A model generated the notes under the pieces. That model was not told where the DNA came from, did no database searches, and saw only the letters and a list, made by a program, of their open reading frames with translations. 53,311 nt of DNA, from NCBI GenBank assembly GCA_023488435.1, contig JAMDCK010000029.1:1-53311 (forward strand), written 5' to 3'. The stretch is from Actinomycetota bacterium. GTDB taxonomy: Bacteria; Actinomycetota; Coriobacteriia; Anaerosomatales; UBA912. The position numbers and the translations under genes are program-made. The stretch's first letter is position 1, and each line of letters opens with the position of its first letter. Shown here in pieces: positions 1 through 9,203 of the stretch.

Positions 1-17
1 AGTATCCGCATGAAAAC

Positions 18-47
18 TTGACAGAGTGCCCACTTTGTGACTATAGT
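18..47 (+). promoter_or_regulatory. Sigma-70-type promoter of the alcohol dehydrogenase gene
   Basis: TTGACA at 18-23 is a perfect -35 box. TATAGT at 42-47 is a good -10 box, with an 18-base spacer. The predicted start of transcription is near 54, about 40 bases before the ATG at 93. Confidence 0.6.
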
Positions 48-52
48 TACAA
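35..52. promoter_or_regulatory. Rex/CRP-like operator dyad overlapping the -10 box
   Basis: TTGTGA-CTATAG-TTACAA is an 18-base dyad with one mismatch between the arms. It covers the -10 box, a position that suits a repressor. The arms resemble the Rex operator (TTGTGA...TCACAA) and also CRP/FNR-family sites. Two near-identical dyads precede the cytochrome genes at 11194 and 13108. The identity of the regulator is inferred. Confidence 0.45.
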
Positions 53-92
53 TCGGTAGGTGAAACACTATTACTGAATGGGGTGGTAGCCA

Positions 93-1238
93 ATGTACAG
101 CTTCTTTATGCCGACAGTAAATCTGATGGGCGCCGGGTGCGTGAAAGAAGTCGGAAACCGCGCGAGTATCCTTGGTGCCAAAAAAGCTCTAATTGTCACA
201 GACGCCGACTTGAGAAAGCTCGGTCTGCCTGACCAGATCGCTGGCTACCTGGAAAACGTCGGCGTCAGTTCCGTCATTTTCGACGGCGCCATCCCTAACC
301 CCACTGACATCAACGTTCACGACGGCGAAAAAGTTTACAAAGACAACAACTGTGACATGATCGTTTCCGTTGGCGGCGGCAGCTCACATGACTGTGCCAA
401 AGGCGTCGGCCTTGTCGTTGGCAACGGCGGCCATATTCGCGACTATGCCGGTATCGACCAATCCACTAAGCCCATGCCTCCGATGATTGCCGTTAACACC
501 ACCTCCGGTACCGCTTCCGAAATGACCCGTTTCTGCATTATCACCAACACAGATACCAAAGTTAAAATGGCGATCGTGGACTGGCGGGTTACTCCCCAGG
601 TGTCCATCAACGACCCTGAAATCATGGCAAAGATGCCACGTGGCCTCACAGCTGCAACCGGTATGGATGCGTTGACACACGCGGTTGAAGCCTATGTTTC
701 AACCATCGCCACCCCAATCACAGATGCCTGCGCCCTAAAAGCGATAGAGCTGATCTCAAAGCACCTTCGCACTGCTGTTGCGTACGGCGATGACATGGCT
801 GCTCGCGACGCCATGACATATGCTCAGTTTCTGGCTGGAATGGCGTTCAACAACGCCTCCCTGGGATATGTGCATGCCATGGCTCATCAGCTCGGCGGAT
901 TCTATGATTTGCCCCATGGCGTTTGCAATGCCATTTTGCTGCCCCACGTCCAGCGCTTCAACCTGATCGCCAACCCACAACGCTTCGTTGATATTGCAGT
1001 AGCCATGGGCGAGGTTGTGGATGGGCTGTCCGTTCGCGAAGCTGCCGAGAAGGCACTCACGGCCATCCAGACTTTGTCCCAGGACATCAACATTCCTGAC
1101 GGCCTTTCCCAGCTGAATGTGCAGGAAGCAGATTTCGAAATCATGGCCAAGAACGCCATGGTCGATGCTTGCAGCTTCACTAATCCTGCAACCGCGAAAC
1201 TTGAGGACGTTGTCGGCATCTTCCGGAACGCGATGTAA
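93..1238 (+). CDS. Iron-containing alcohol dehydrogenase (group III)
   Basis: This 381-residue protein is a full-length member of the iron-dependent alcohol dehydrogenase family, which interconverts primary alcohols and aldehydes with NAD(H) in the cytoplasm. The nucleotide-binding motif GGGSSHDCAKG lies near residue 95. The metal-binding region includes TGMDALTHAVEAY, HAMAHQLGG and LPHGVCNA, which supply the expected Asp and His ligands. It begins MYSFFMPTVNLMGAG, typical of the methanol/1,3-propanediol/ethanol dehydrogenase subgroup, but the substrate cannot be read from sequence. It has its own promoter and an operator-like dyad, so it is probably controlled by redox state. Its codon use is visibly less G+C-rich than that of the genes that follow (many AAA, GTT and ACC/ACA codons), which may reflect transfer or high expression. 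Confidence 0.9.
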   Translation: MYSFFMPTVNLMGAGCVKEVGNRASILGAKKALIVTDADLRKLGLPDQIAGYLENVGVSSVIFDGAIPNPTDINVHDGEKVYKDNNCDMIVSVGGGSSHDCAKGVGLVVGNGGHIRDYAGIDQSTKPMPPMIAVNTTSGTASEMTRFCIITNTDTKVKMAIVDWRVTPQVSINDPEIMAKMPRGLTAATGMDALTHAVEAYVSTIATPITDACALKAIELISKHLRTAVAYGDDMAARDAMTYAQFLAGMAFNNASLGYVHAMAHQLGGFYDLPHGVCNAILLPHVQRFNLIANPQRFVDIAVAMGEVVDGLSVREAAEKALTAIQTLSQDINIPDGLSQLNVQEADFEIMAKNAMVDACSFTNPATAKLEDVVGIFRNAM

Positions 1239-1441
1239 ACACCGTCCTCGGCCCCTAAACAAGCCTTTCCCCTAAGCCCTTGTGGATCACGCCCCTGCTA
1301 ATGGGTCGACGATCTCATGTGACGACCTCGGAGTGATAAATCGGTTACAATACTTGAGGAGCCGCTAAATCGTAGCCACTTTGCAGCCGATAACATACCA
1401 GTAAGCTACCAGATGAACAGATCACACCAGGGATACTCCGG

Positions 1442-2944
1442 ATGACTCCATCACGCGACCCACTCCTTTTCGGCGGATGGCGTGATGCCTCGCATCGCGG
1501 GGGAAGGCTTGCAGCCACTCTCATCGCGCTTGTCCTACTCGTTGCCGTCGTGGTGATCTCCGGACCTGCCGAGGCGTACGCTGTTACTCGCGATGGCATC
1601 ATCACACGGGCCCAGCGGTGGGTCGACCTGCGGGTGCCGTACAGCCAGCGCGCCCTCTTTGAGGGTCATCGCACAGACTGCTCGGGCTTCGTGTCGATGG
1701 CGTGGGGGCTACCCGGTCCTGGTAGGACGACGCGCGATCTTGCGGCGGTCTCAACGACGATCACCCGCGATCAGCTACAGCCCGGCGATATCATGCTCAA
1801 ACCGGGCACCCACGTGGCGATCTTCGCGGGATGGCACAACGCTGAGCGCACCATCTGGCGCTCACTCGAGCAGAGCAACTCACAAGATGGCGCCGTCTCG
1901 CGACTGATCCCGTATCCGTTCTGGGGGGAGACAGGCTACGTACCCCGGCGTTTCAACGGGCTCGGCGATGACTTCCTCGACGTACTGGAACCTGTGTATG
2001 GACGGTGCAGGTACGAGACCGCGGTCAGGGCCTCCTGGACCGCATTCCCCGTACCGACCCAGTCGCGCGATGTCGTGCTGGCGACCGGCGAGCAATGGCC
2101 AGATGCGCTTGGCGGTGCCTCGCTGGCAGGTGTCCTGAGGGCCCCGGTACTGTTGACACGCCAGAATGCGTTGCCGACCTCGGTGCGGGATGAGATAGTC
2201 CGCCTCCGAGCGACTCGAGTCATCATCCTAGGCGGGCCCGGCGCGGTGGCAACCGATGTCGCACAAGCCGTGGATGCCATCGCCGGAGTCCAGCAGGTGG
2301 AGCGCATCGGTGGGGTCGACCGCTTCGAGACAGCTGCTGCGATCGCAACGAGAACGGCTGGCGAGCGACGACGATCGGGACTCACGACACCGACCCCGGT
2401 GTACCTGGCGACCGGCGCAGACTTCCCGGATGCGCTCGCTGTCTCGCCGATAGCCTATGCGAGAGCCCGGCCAGTGTTGCTCACGGGACTTTCGGCGGTG
2501 CCGACACAGACGATTGAAGCACTACGCACCCTGGCAGTCACCGATGTCACCATCCTCGGTGGCACCGGGGTCGTTGATGACAGCGTGATGGTGCAACTCG
2601 CAATCGAGGTCCCCGGCGTGCGCATGACGAGGATACATGGGGCCGACCGCTATGCGACCGCGCTCGCTGTCGCAGCGCACGGCAGCTCGCTGGGTCTGCG
2701 GTGGCGGGGACTCGGATTGGCCGCCGGCACCTCGTTCGCTGATGCGCTGGCAGGCGGAGTCGCGCAAGGCCGCCTCGGCTCGCTTCTGTTGCTCACGCCG
2801 CCGCGGAGCGTGAATGAGGCTGTCGAGTCGGCGGTCCGCACGCGGCGCACGGACATCGTGCGCGCTCGCGTCTACGGCGGCTTCGGCGCCGTCGGCGAAC
2901 TGCCACGCTCCCGCAAGGGGCACGCACTCAGGAACACCCGCTGA
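1442..2944 (+). CDS. Secreted NlpC/P60-type wall protein with three cell-wall-binding (CWB2) repeats
   Basis: The 500-residue product has a long n-region and a hydrophobic signal segment at about residues 20-45, ending near PAEAYA. An NlpC/P60-like domain follows at about 50-165. It contains the catalytic-Cys motif TDCSGF, then LQPGDIM and the TGTHVAIF-like His stretch (KPGTHVAIFAGW). Residues 190-490 hold three CWB2-type repeats, each with a YETA or RFETA/RYATA start, a PDALGG/PDALAV/ADALAG core and a VIILGG/VTILGG/VYGGFG end. CWB2 repeats bind secondary wall polysaccharides of Gram-positive cells, so the protein is expected at the cell surface, where it may cleave peptidoglycan stem peptides. 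A possible -10 (TACAAT at 1346-1351) lies upstream. It appears to be a single-gene unit. Confidence 0.85.
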   Translation: MTPSRDPLLFGGWRDASHRGGRLAATLIALVLLVAVVVISGPAEAYAVTRDGIITRAQRWVDLRVPYSQRALFEGHRTDCSGFVSMAWGLPGPGRTTRDLAAVSTTITRDQLQPGDIMLKPGTHVAIFAGWHNAERTIWRSLEQSNSQDGAVSRLIPYPFWGETGYVPRRFNGLGDDFLDVLEPVYGRCRYETAVRASWTAFPVPTQSRDVVLATGEQWPDALGGASLAGVLRAPVLLTRQNALPTSVRDEIVRLRATRVIILGGPGAVATDVAQAVDAIAGVQQVERIGGVDRFETAAAIATRTAGERRRSGLTTPTPVYLATGADFPDALAVSPIAYARARPVLLTGLSAVPTQTIEALRTLAVTDVTILGGTGVVDDSVMVQLAIEVPGVRMTRIHGADRYATALAVAAHGSSLGLRWRGLGLAAGTSFADALAGGVAQGRLGSLLLLTPPRSVNEAVESAVRTRRTDIVRARVYGGFGAVGELPRSRKGHALRNTR

Positions 2945-3035
2945 CTGCGTAGCGAGCGCATACGCGTGACCACAGGTCGCCCGCTGCATAGCGACTTCTC
3001 GCCGCTTCGGCCTTCGATGTGATAGTTTCACACGC

Positions 3036-5261
3036 ATGACGATACACACTTATTTCGCTCCTGCGCCGCTGGGCCTCGAAGAGCTCGCTGCCGAGGAGAT
3101 CAGGGCTCTCGGTGCCAGGAAGGTCCACGCCTCGCGCGCGGGGGTCTCGTTTTCCGGGCCGCTTGCCGTAGGCTACAGAGTCTGCCTTTGGAGCCGAACA
3201 GCGTCGCGTGTGCTGATGCGCCTCGCCGAAGTGCCCGCGGACTCTCCCGAGGAGCTCTACGAGCACGTCATCGCGCTTCCCTGGGAAGATCACATGGCCG
3301 CCGACGCTTCGCTTGCGGTCGACTTCACGGGCAGCCGCTCGCCGATCACGCACACTCACTACGGCGCGCTAAAGGTCAAGGACGCCATCGTCGACAGGTT
3401 CCGATCTCGCACAGGTGTGCGTCCCGACGTCGACGTCGTGGCCCCGGCCCTGCTCGTCAACGTTGCGGCGCGTTCGCGCTCGGCGGTCATAAGCATCGAT
3501 CTCTCCGGTGATGCGCTGCACCGCAGGGGATATCGAACCCCGGGCAAGCAGACGGTCGCGCCACTCAAGGAGACGCTCGCGGCATCGGTTCTGCTCTTCG
3601 CCGAGTGGCCGGGTATCGCTGCAGGGGGCGGATCGCTCGTCGATCCCGCGTGCGGTTCGGGAACGCTGCTCATCGAGGGGGCATGCATCGCTGGCGACCG
3701 CGCTCCAGGACTCCTGCGATCGAGATGGGGCTTCGACCGATGGCTCGGGCACGACTCCGCGGCGTGGGATGATCTGCTCGACGAGGCGGATACGAGGGCC
3801 GAGGAGGGGGCCTCGGCGATTCCGCCGATCGTCGGACTCGATATCGACCCTGCGGCAGTGGAGCTTGCGACTGCCTGCGTGACCAGGGCGGGGCTTGCAA
3901 GCGCAATCCGCATCGAGCGAGGCGACTTCGCGGGCAGCCTGCCGCAGCAAAGCGCCATCACGCAGGTGGCTATGGGCGCACCCGGCCTGCTGGCGGTCAA
4001 CCCGCCGTACGGGCATCGCCTGGGTGAGGCCGATGACCTCGGCGTGCTCTACGAATCGCTCGCCAACTTCACGCGGCAGACATTCCCCGGTTGGCGTCTG
4101 GCCACGATCACCGCCGACGAGGCGCTCGTGGACCGCATCAGCCTGCCATTTCGCAAGTCGCACCCTGTCTACAACGGGCGCATCCCGTCGCGCGTGAGCC
4201 TGTTCGACTCGCCGAGGAAGCCGGTGTTCTCGGCGGCGGCGGTCGGTGCGGGCGGGGGCGGGGCCGCAGGTGAGGGTGTAGCCGAAAGAGACCCGGCATT
4301 CGCGAACCGCCTGCGCAAGAACATCAAGCGTCTGCGCGGCTGGGCGAAGGCCGAGGGCGTGACGTGCTACCGGCTCTACGACGCCGACATGCCCGAGTAT
4401 TCCGTGAGCGTCGACAGGTACGAGGGCGCTGGCCCCGACGCGGGCCGGACCTGGGCGTATGTGTGTGAGTACGCGCCGCCGCGCGACATCGATCCGCTGG
4501 CCGCGCAGCGCCGACTGGCCGAGGCGGTCGCAGCGATCCCCGAGGTGATGGGGGTTTCCGCCGACGATGTGCACGTGAAGGTGCGGCAGCGCCAGAGGGG
4601 CGCCTCGCAGTATGAGAAGCTCGCGGCGCGCGGCGAGTTCCACACGGTCGCCGAGGGCGGGCTGCTCTTCGAGGTCAACCTGACCGACTACCTCGATACC
4701 GGGCTCTTCCTCGACCATCGCCTGACGCGGGCGATGCTGCGGGACTCAGCCGCCGGCAAGCGCTTCCTGAATCTGTTCGCGTACACGGGATCCGCGACGG
4801 TCTACGCGGCCGCAGGCGGGGCGGCGAGCACCTGCAACGTCGACATGTCCCAGACCTACATCGATTGGGCGGGGCGCAACATGGCGCGCAACGGGTTTAC
4901 CGGCCCCGAGCACACGAGCGTGCGTGCCGACATACTCGCGTGGGTTGGCACAAGTGATGCCGAGAAGGCGGGGCCGTTCGATCTCATCTTCTGCGATCCG
5001 CCGGCGTTCTCGACCTCCAAGCGCATGGAGTCCACCTTCGACGTGCAGCGCGACCACGGCGCGCTCCTGGCCGCGGTGTCGCGCCTGCTCGCGCCGGGGG
5101 GAGTCATCGTGTTCTCCAACAACCTCCGCCGCTTCAAGCTCGACGCCGCGGCGCTGACGTCCGCCGGCCTGACCGCCCACGAGATCACGGCCGACACCAT
5201 GCCGGCGGACTTCGGGCGGAACCGGCGCATCCACAACACCTGGCGGATCACGCATGGCTGA
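3036..5261 (+). CDS. rlmL: Bifunctional 23S rRNA methyltransferase RlmKL
   Basis: This 741-residue protein has the full two-enzyme layout of RlmKL. An N-terminal THUMP domain (about 1-155) is followed by an RlmL-type N2-guanine methyltransferase with DPACGSGTLLIEGA near 210 and the catalytic NPPYGHRLG near 325. The C-terminal half is an RlmK-type methyltransferase with LNLFAYTGSATVYAA near 580 and FCDPPAFSTSKR near 650. The family modifies G2445 and G2069 (E. coli numbering) of 23S rRNA during large-subunit assembly. The start is a clear ATG. An imperfectly spaced dyad TGTGA-N5-TCACA sits at 3018-3032, just before it. A Gly/Ala-rich linker (about residues 400-420) joins the two enzymes. The gene overlaps the next by 8 bases. 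Confidence 0.93.
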   Translation: MTIHTYFAPAPLGLEELAAEEIRALGARKVHASRAGVSFSGPLAVGYRVCLWSRTASRVLMRLAEVPADSPEELYEHVIALPWEDHMAADASLAVDFTGSRSPITHTHYGALKVKDAIVDRFRSRTGVRPDVDVVAPALLVNVAARSRSAVISIDLSGDALHRRGYRTPGKQTVAPLKETLAASVLLFAEWPGIAAGGGSLVDPACGSGTLLIEGACIAGDRAPGLLRSRWGFDRWLGHDSAAWDDLLDEADTRAEEGASAIPPIVGLDIDPAAVELATACVTRAGLASAIRIERGDFAGSLPQQSAITQVAMGAPGLLAVNPPYGHRLGEADDLGVLYESLANFTRQTFPGWRLATITADEALVDRISLPFRKSHPVYNGRIPSRVSLFDSPRKPVFSAAAVGAGGGGAAGEGVAERDPAFANRLRKNIKRLRGWAKAEGVTCYRLYDADMPEYSVSVDRYEGAGPDAGRTWAYVCEYAPPRDIDPLAAQRRLAEAVAAIPEVMGVSADDVHVKVRQRQRGASQYEKLAARGEFHTVAEGGLLFEVNLTDYLDTGLFLDHRLTRAMLRDSAAGKRFLNLFAYTGSATVYAAAGGAASTCNVDMSQTYIDWAGRNMARNGFTGPEHTSVRADILAWVGTSDAEKAGPFDLIFCDPPAFSTSKRMESTFDVQRDHGALLAAVSRLLAPGGVIVFSNNLRRFKLDAAALTSAGLTAHEITADTMPADFGRNRRIHNTWRITHG

Positions 5262-6006
5262 AGCCGCGGGGCTGCCTGAGTACACGTTGCGCCGGTCCGC
5301 CCGCGCGAGGCGCATACGCCTCGCAGTCAGCGCCTCCGCAGGGCTCGTGATCACGCTGCCCCCCGGCGCGACCTCGGCTGACGCCGAGCGCGCGCTTGTA
5401 AGTCGCGCGCACTGGGCGCGCCTCCACCTCGCGGCCGTCGCTGAGCGCCGTGCGGCTCTGCGGGCGCACCCCCGCGACCTCATCCCGCAGGCGGTTGAAC
5501 TCCCTGCGACCGGCGAGTCACGGGCGGTCGTGTTGCGCCCGGAGCCGCTTGCGCGCGTACGCGCGCGCCCGCAGGGCGGCGCTCACCTCGAGCTCGCGGG
5601 GCCCGTCGGCGACGCGCGTGCGTGCCTTGAGGCACTGCGTCGCTGGCGCGACGCAGTTGCCCGCGCCCGGCTGCCCGCCATGCTCGAGGAGCTCTCGGGC
5701 GAGGTCGGCATCGGTTATGCGAGGGTCTCGGTGCGCGGGCAACGCACGCGCTGGGGGAGCTACTCGGCTTCTGGCACGATCTCGCTCAACCGCAACCTGA
5801 TCTTCTTGCCGCCCGAGCTTGTGCGCTACGTGATGCTACACGAGCTGGCGCACGTACGCGTGCCGGCGCACTCGCCGCGGTTCTGGGCGCTGCTTGTAAG
5901 CTTGTGTCCCGATGCGCCCGAGCTACGCAGGCGGATGCGCACGGCGGGTGACTTCGTACCGCCATGGGCGGACAACCACCAGGAGCCTGCTGACTCAAGC
6001 AGCTGA
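5254..6006 (+). CDS. YgjP-like (WLM/M48-type) metallopeptidase-domain protein
   Basis: The 250-residue product is a full-length member of the YgjP/DUF45 family. The conserved C-terminal region carries QRTRWGSYSASGTISLNRNLIFLPPELVRYV-type sequence (about 165-195) and the zinc motif HELAH (about 197-201). HSPRFW follows, supplying the third ligand region. Family members are thought to be metal-dependent hydrolases linked to restriction systems or protein quality control, but the substrate is unknown. It overlaps rlmL by 8 bases, so it is probably translated with it. The N-terminal 100 residues are very rich in Ala and Arg and are poorly conserved. Confidence 0.85.
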   Translation: MAEAAGLPEYTLRRSARARRIRLAVSASAGLVITLPPGATSADAERALVSRAHWARLHLAAVAERRAALRAHPRDLIPQAVELPATGESRAVVLRPEPLARVRARPQGGAHLELAGPVGDARACLEALRRWRDAVARARLPAMLEELSGEVGIGYARVSVRGQRTRWGSYSASGTISLNRNLIFLPPELVRYVMLHELAHVRVPAHSPRFWALLVSLCPDAPELRRRMRTAGDFVPPWADNHQEPADSSS

Positions 6007-6040
6007 GTCCTCCTCGGCAGCTTTGGGTGTTCGCTGGCTC

Positions 6041-7216
6041 CTAACCCCGCAGCAGCGGTGAGGCACCCCGCACGCGCTCCACGACAGAAGCCGTCTCGGC
6101 GCCGGTCTGCTCGGCGATGCCCGGCAGGCGCGTGAACGAGTCCTCCAGCAGCCCGGCAGGCGCGACCTTCTCGGTGATGCCAGACACCCGCTCGCGCCAG
6201 GCTTCGGGCAGCGCCGGCGGCGGGTCGACCCCCAGCAGGGCCGCGAGTAGCAGCGTCCACGCCCTCGGCGTGCCGACGTAGGCGTCGTAGCCCCCGCCGC
6301 CCGTGGCGCAGATGCGCCCCGAGCAGACCTTATCGGCGACTTCGACCAGCCCCCGCACGAGATGGGCGTAACCGGGAAGCGTGAGCGCGAGGTGGGTGAG
6401 CGGGTCGGTGTGCAGCGTGTCCGAGCCGCACTGCGCGACGATCACGTCGGGAGCGAATGCTTCGAGCGCGGGCGCGATGACCTCGCGAAGGACCAGTCGG
6501 TAACAGGCGTCGTCTGCGAGCGGGGGCAGCGGCACGTTGATCGCGAAGCCTTTCCCGGCGCCGATGCCGGTGTCGAGCACGGCTCCTGTCCCCGGGAAGA
6601 GGTACCGGCCGCTCTCATGCACCGATATCGTGAGTACGTCGGGGTTAGTTGCGAAGACCGCTTCGACGCCGTCGCCGTGGTGCGCATCGATGTCGACGTA
6701 CGCTACCCGCAGACCCGGATGGTCGCGTAACATCACCGCTATCGCGACCGCGGGGTCGTTGTAGACGCAAAAGCCGGCCGCCCGTTCGGGCATCGCATGG
6801 TGCAGGCCGCCCGCAACACTCATCGACCTGCGCACATCGCCTTCGACGACGCTTCTGAGTGCGGCGATCGTGCCTCCGCAGATCAGCGCCGAGACCTCGT
6901 GCATCCGATGGAACGCCGGGGTGTCACCAGCACCGATGCCTCGCCTGGGAAAGAAGCCACCACCACCTTCGGAAGCTGCAACCACGACCTCGATATACGC
7001 CTGGCTGTGTACAGTGAGCAGATCCTCGGCAGATGCGGGTTCGGGCGAGACGACGCGCGCTGCAGGGCCGTTTGCGGGTGGCGCATCCTCGGCGTGTAGG
7101 AGTCCGTACGCTTGCATGAGATCGACTGCCAGCGTGAAGCGCTCCGGCCGCATCGGATGAGAAGGTCCGAAGTCGTATCCGGCCATCTGTGTGCTGTACG
7201 GGAAGAGCACTCGCAT
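6041..7216 (-). CDS. acuC: AcuC-family deacetylase (class II histone-deacetylase fold)
   Basis: The 391-residue cytoplasmic protein belongs to the histone-deacetylase/AcuC family of zinc-dependent amide hydrolases. Visible motifs are GGLHHAMPERAAGFCVYND (active-site His pair), YVDIDAHHGDGVE (zinc Asp/His) and a Gly-rich GTG/GKGFAINVPLPP stretch, followed by QCGSDTLHTDPL and GGGGYD. In bacilli AcuC deacetylates acetyl-CoA synthetase; whether that is the substrate here is not shown. A longer open frame reaches 7276. I chose the ATG at 7216 because GGAAGG lies at proper spacing before it and MRVLFPYST matches the family start. It is convergent with the upstream ygjP-like gene and divergent from leuC. 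A TATAAT on the minus strand at 7314-7319 could be its -10. Confidence 0.88.
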   Translation of the reverse strand: MRVLFPYSTQMAGYDFGPSHPMRPERFTLAVDLMQAYGLLHAEDAPPANGPAARVVSPEPASAEDLLTVHSQAYIEVVVAASEGGGGFFPRRGIGAGDTPAFHRMHEVSALICGGTIAALRSVVEGDVRRSMSVAGGLHHAMPERAAGFCVYNDPAVAIAVMLRDHPGLRVAYVDIDAHHGDGVEAVFATNPDVLTISVHESGRYLFPGTGAVLDTGIGAGKGFAINVPLPPLADDACYRLVLREVIAPALEAFAPDVIVAQCGSDTLHTDPLTHLALTLPGYAHLVRGLVEVADKVCSGRICATGGGGYDAYVGTPRAWTLLLAALLGVDPPPALPEAWRERVSGITEKVAPAGLLEDSFTRLPGIAEQTGAETASVVERVRGASPLLRG

Positions 7217-7394
7217 GGGACACCTTCCATTAGCTGCGTCCGCCGAGTCCACTGCATTTCGAGCATCAGCCGACACCGCAGATGGGTATAACTAGAACGG
7301 TGTGTTTTGGGTTATTATATGACGCTACGCTCTGATCCGGCCAACGGGCTCGATCGGACGTGCGATTCCTTGATTTGAAACCGCCAGCAACCGC

Positions 7395-8678
7395 ATGTCG
7401 AGACTTGAAAGGGTGATAACGATTCCAGGGAAGACGATCTCCGAGAAGATCCTTTCAGCGCACTCGGGCAAAGATGCCCGCGCCGGTGACATCGTCATCG
7501 CAGATGTGGATTTCGTGATGGGCCAAGACGGCACCTCGCCGCTGGCTATCAGGGCGCTGCAGGAGATGGGCGTCGATGCTGTTTTCGACCCGACCCGCGT
7601 GGCGCTCGTGATGGATCACTCCAGCCCCAGCCCGATCGAGGGCGTGAGCGCGCTGCACACGATCATGCGCGACTTCGGCAAGAAGACAGGCTGTAAGATC
7701 TACGACGTCGGCGAAGGGGTCTGTCATCAGCTGATCCCCGAGAACGGGCACGTGGTTCCCGGCGATCTCATGGTCGGATGTGACAGCCATACCTGCACCT
7801 ACGGCGCGCTCAATGTGTTCTCGACCGGAGTCGGCAGCACCGACGGAGCGGCCGCAATGGCGTCGGGCAAGCTCTGGTTCAAGGTTCCCGTCACCATGAA
7901 GGTCACCTACACCGGCGAGTTGCAGCCCGGTGTCTACAGCAAGGACCTCATCCTCGATCTTGCGGGCAGGATCGGCGTCGATGGCGCCACCTACGAGGCG
8001 ATCGAGTTCCATGGGCCGGTCATCGACGCGATGTCGATCGACGCACGTATGACGATCTCGAACATGGCCATCGAGGTCGGAGCGAAGGCCGGGCTCATGA
8101 AGGCCGACGCCAAGACGCTCGCCTGGTTCGAAGGCAGGGGCGATCGCACTCCCGCTCCCGTCGACCCCGATGACGACGCAGTCTACGTGAGGGAGCTCGT
8201 CATTGACGCTTCACAGATCACGCCGCAGATCGCCAAGCCGCATGCGGTCGATAACGTCTCGCCCATACAGGACGTTGTTGGCACACCGATCGCGCAAGGT
8301 GTTCTCGGCACTTGTACGAATGGACGCCTGGAGGATTTCCGGATCGCCACAGAGATCCTGCGCGGCAAGAAGGTCCACCCGGACGTGCGCTTCATCGTGG
8401 CTCCCGCCAGCAAGCGCGTCTTCCTCGACGCGATCGCCGCGGGTTACGTCAGCGATCTCATCGAGGCGGGTGCGGTGTTCGTCACTCCCGGTTGCGGCCC
8501 TTGCGTCGGCACGCACAACGGTGTGCCCTCCGACGGCGAGAACGTGATCTCCACCGCGAACAGGAACTTCAAGGGCAGGATGGGCAATAGCAACGCATTC
8601 ATCTACCTGGGATCACCCGCCACAGTCGCAGCTTCTGTGATCGCCGGGAAGATCACAGACCCCCGGGAGGTGGTGTGA
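7395..8678 (+). CDS. leuC: 3-isopropylmalate dehydratase-type large subunit (first copy)
   Basis: The 427-residue protein is an aconitase-superfamily large subunit of the bacterial/archaeal LeuC-HacA type. The three cluster-ligand cysteines are seen in [11 protein letters not shown] and in TPGCGPCVGTHNG; the DSHTCTYGA motif is near residue 127. Together with the next gene it should form a heterodimeric [4Fe-4S] hydro-lyase. The start is uncertain: the ATG at 7395 has no clear ribosome site, and a GTG at 7413 would shorten the protein by six residues. A second leuC lies in the operon at 26368, so this copy may serve another substrate such as citramalate/methylmalate or homocitrate (see leuD here). 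It is divergent from acuC. Confidence 0.88.
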   Translation: MSRLERVITIPGKTISEKILSAHSGKDARAGDIVIADVDFVMGQDGTSPLAIRALQEMGVDAVFDPTRVALVMDHSSPSPIEGVSALHTIMRDFGKKTGCKIYDVGEGVCHQLIPENGHVVPGDLMVGCDSHTCTYGALNVFSTGVGSTDGAAAMASGKLWFKVPVTMKVTYTGELQPGVYSKDLILDLAGRIGVDGATYEAIEFHGPVIDAMSIDARMTISNMAIEVGAKAGLMKADAKTLAWFEGRGDRTPAPVDPDDDAVYVRELVIDASQITPQIAKPHAVDNVSPIQDVVGTPIAQGVLGTCTNGRLEDFRIATEILRGKKVHPDVRFIVAPASKRVFLDAIAAGYVSDLIEAGAVFVTPGCGPCVGTHNGVPSDGENVISTANRNFKGRMGNSNAFIYLGSPATVAASVIAGKITDPREVV

Positions 8679-8679
8679 G

Positions 8680-9180
8680 ATGAAACTCACCTCGAAAGCG
8701 TTCAAGTACGGCGACGACATCAACACCGACTACATCATCTCGGGCAAGTACAAGTTCAAGTCCACCGACATGAAGGCCATGGCGGTGCACGCGATGGAGG
8801 ACCTGGACCCGGATTACCACGCCAAAGTCAGCCCCGAAGGCGGATTCCTCGTCGCGGGCAAGAACTTCGGCATGGGATCGAGTCGCGAGCAGGCGCCATT
8901 GGTTCTCATCCACTCGAACACCAAGGCCGTCATCGCCAAGGGTTTCGCACGGATATTCTTCCGCAACGCGATCAACACCGGCCTGCCCGTGGTCGAGTGT
9001 GACACGGATCTCATCGACGATGGTGACGAGCTCACTGTCGACCTTGAGGCCGGGGTCATCGTGAACCACACGAAGTCGATCGAGATACCCTTTCCGCCGC
9101 TTCCGCCGGTCATGGCGCAGCTACTCGCCGACGGCGGTCTGGTAGAGCACTTCAAGAAGCACGGCGGATTCGCCCTGTAG
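8680..9180 (+). CDS. leuD: 3-isopropylmalate dehydratase-type small subunit (first copy)
   Basis: The 166-residue small subunit starts one base after the leuC stop, so the two are surely co-translated. It has the swivelling-domain motifs GDDINTDYIISGKY (about 11-24) and GSSREQAPL (about 67-75). The substrate-recognition loop after IIS-GK reads YKFKST. The second LeuD in this window (48365) has the classical isopropylmalate loop YLNTS. In this family that loop discriminates between substrates, so the first pair may be a related hydro-lyase rather than a redundant LeuCD. That inference needs a tree or enzyme assay. Confidence 0.85.
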   Translation: MKLTSKAFKYGDDINTDYIISGKYKFKSTDMKAMAVHAMEDLDPDYHAKVSPEGGFLVAGKNFGMGSSREQAPLVLIHSNTKAVIAKGFARIFFRNAINTGLPVVECDTDLIDDGDELTVDLEAGVIVNHTKSIEIPFPPLPPVMAQLLADGGLVEHFKKHGGFAL

Positions 9181-9203
9181 GAGCAAGGATCAGGATCGGA
9201 GCG

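Noticed and set aside
3018-3032. TGTGA-TAGTT-TCACA dyad before rlmL
   Set aside because: The spacer is five bases, not six as in the other sites, and it touches the start codon of a housekeeping gene. I do not count it as the same operator.
3369-4718. 449-codon minus-strand frame opposite rlmL
   Set aside because: Arg/Val-rich shadow typical of high-G+C coding DNA; the plus strand has unmistakable methyltransferase motifs.
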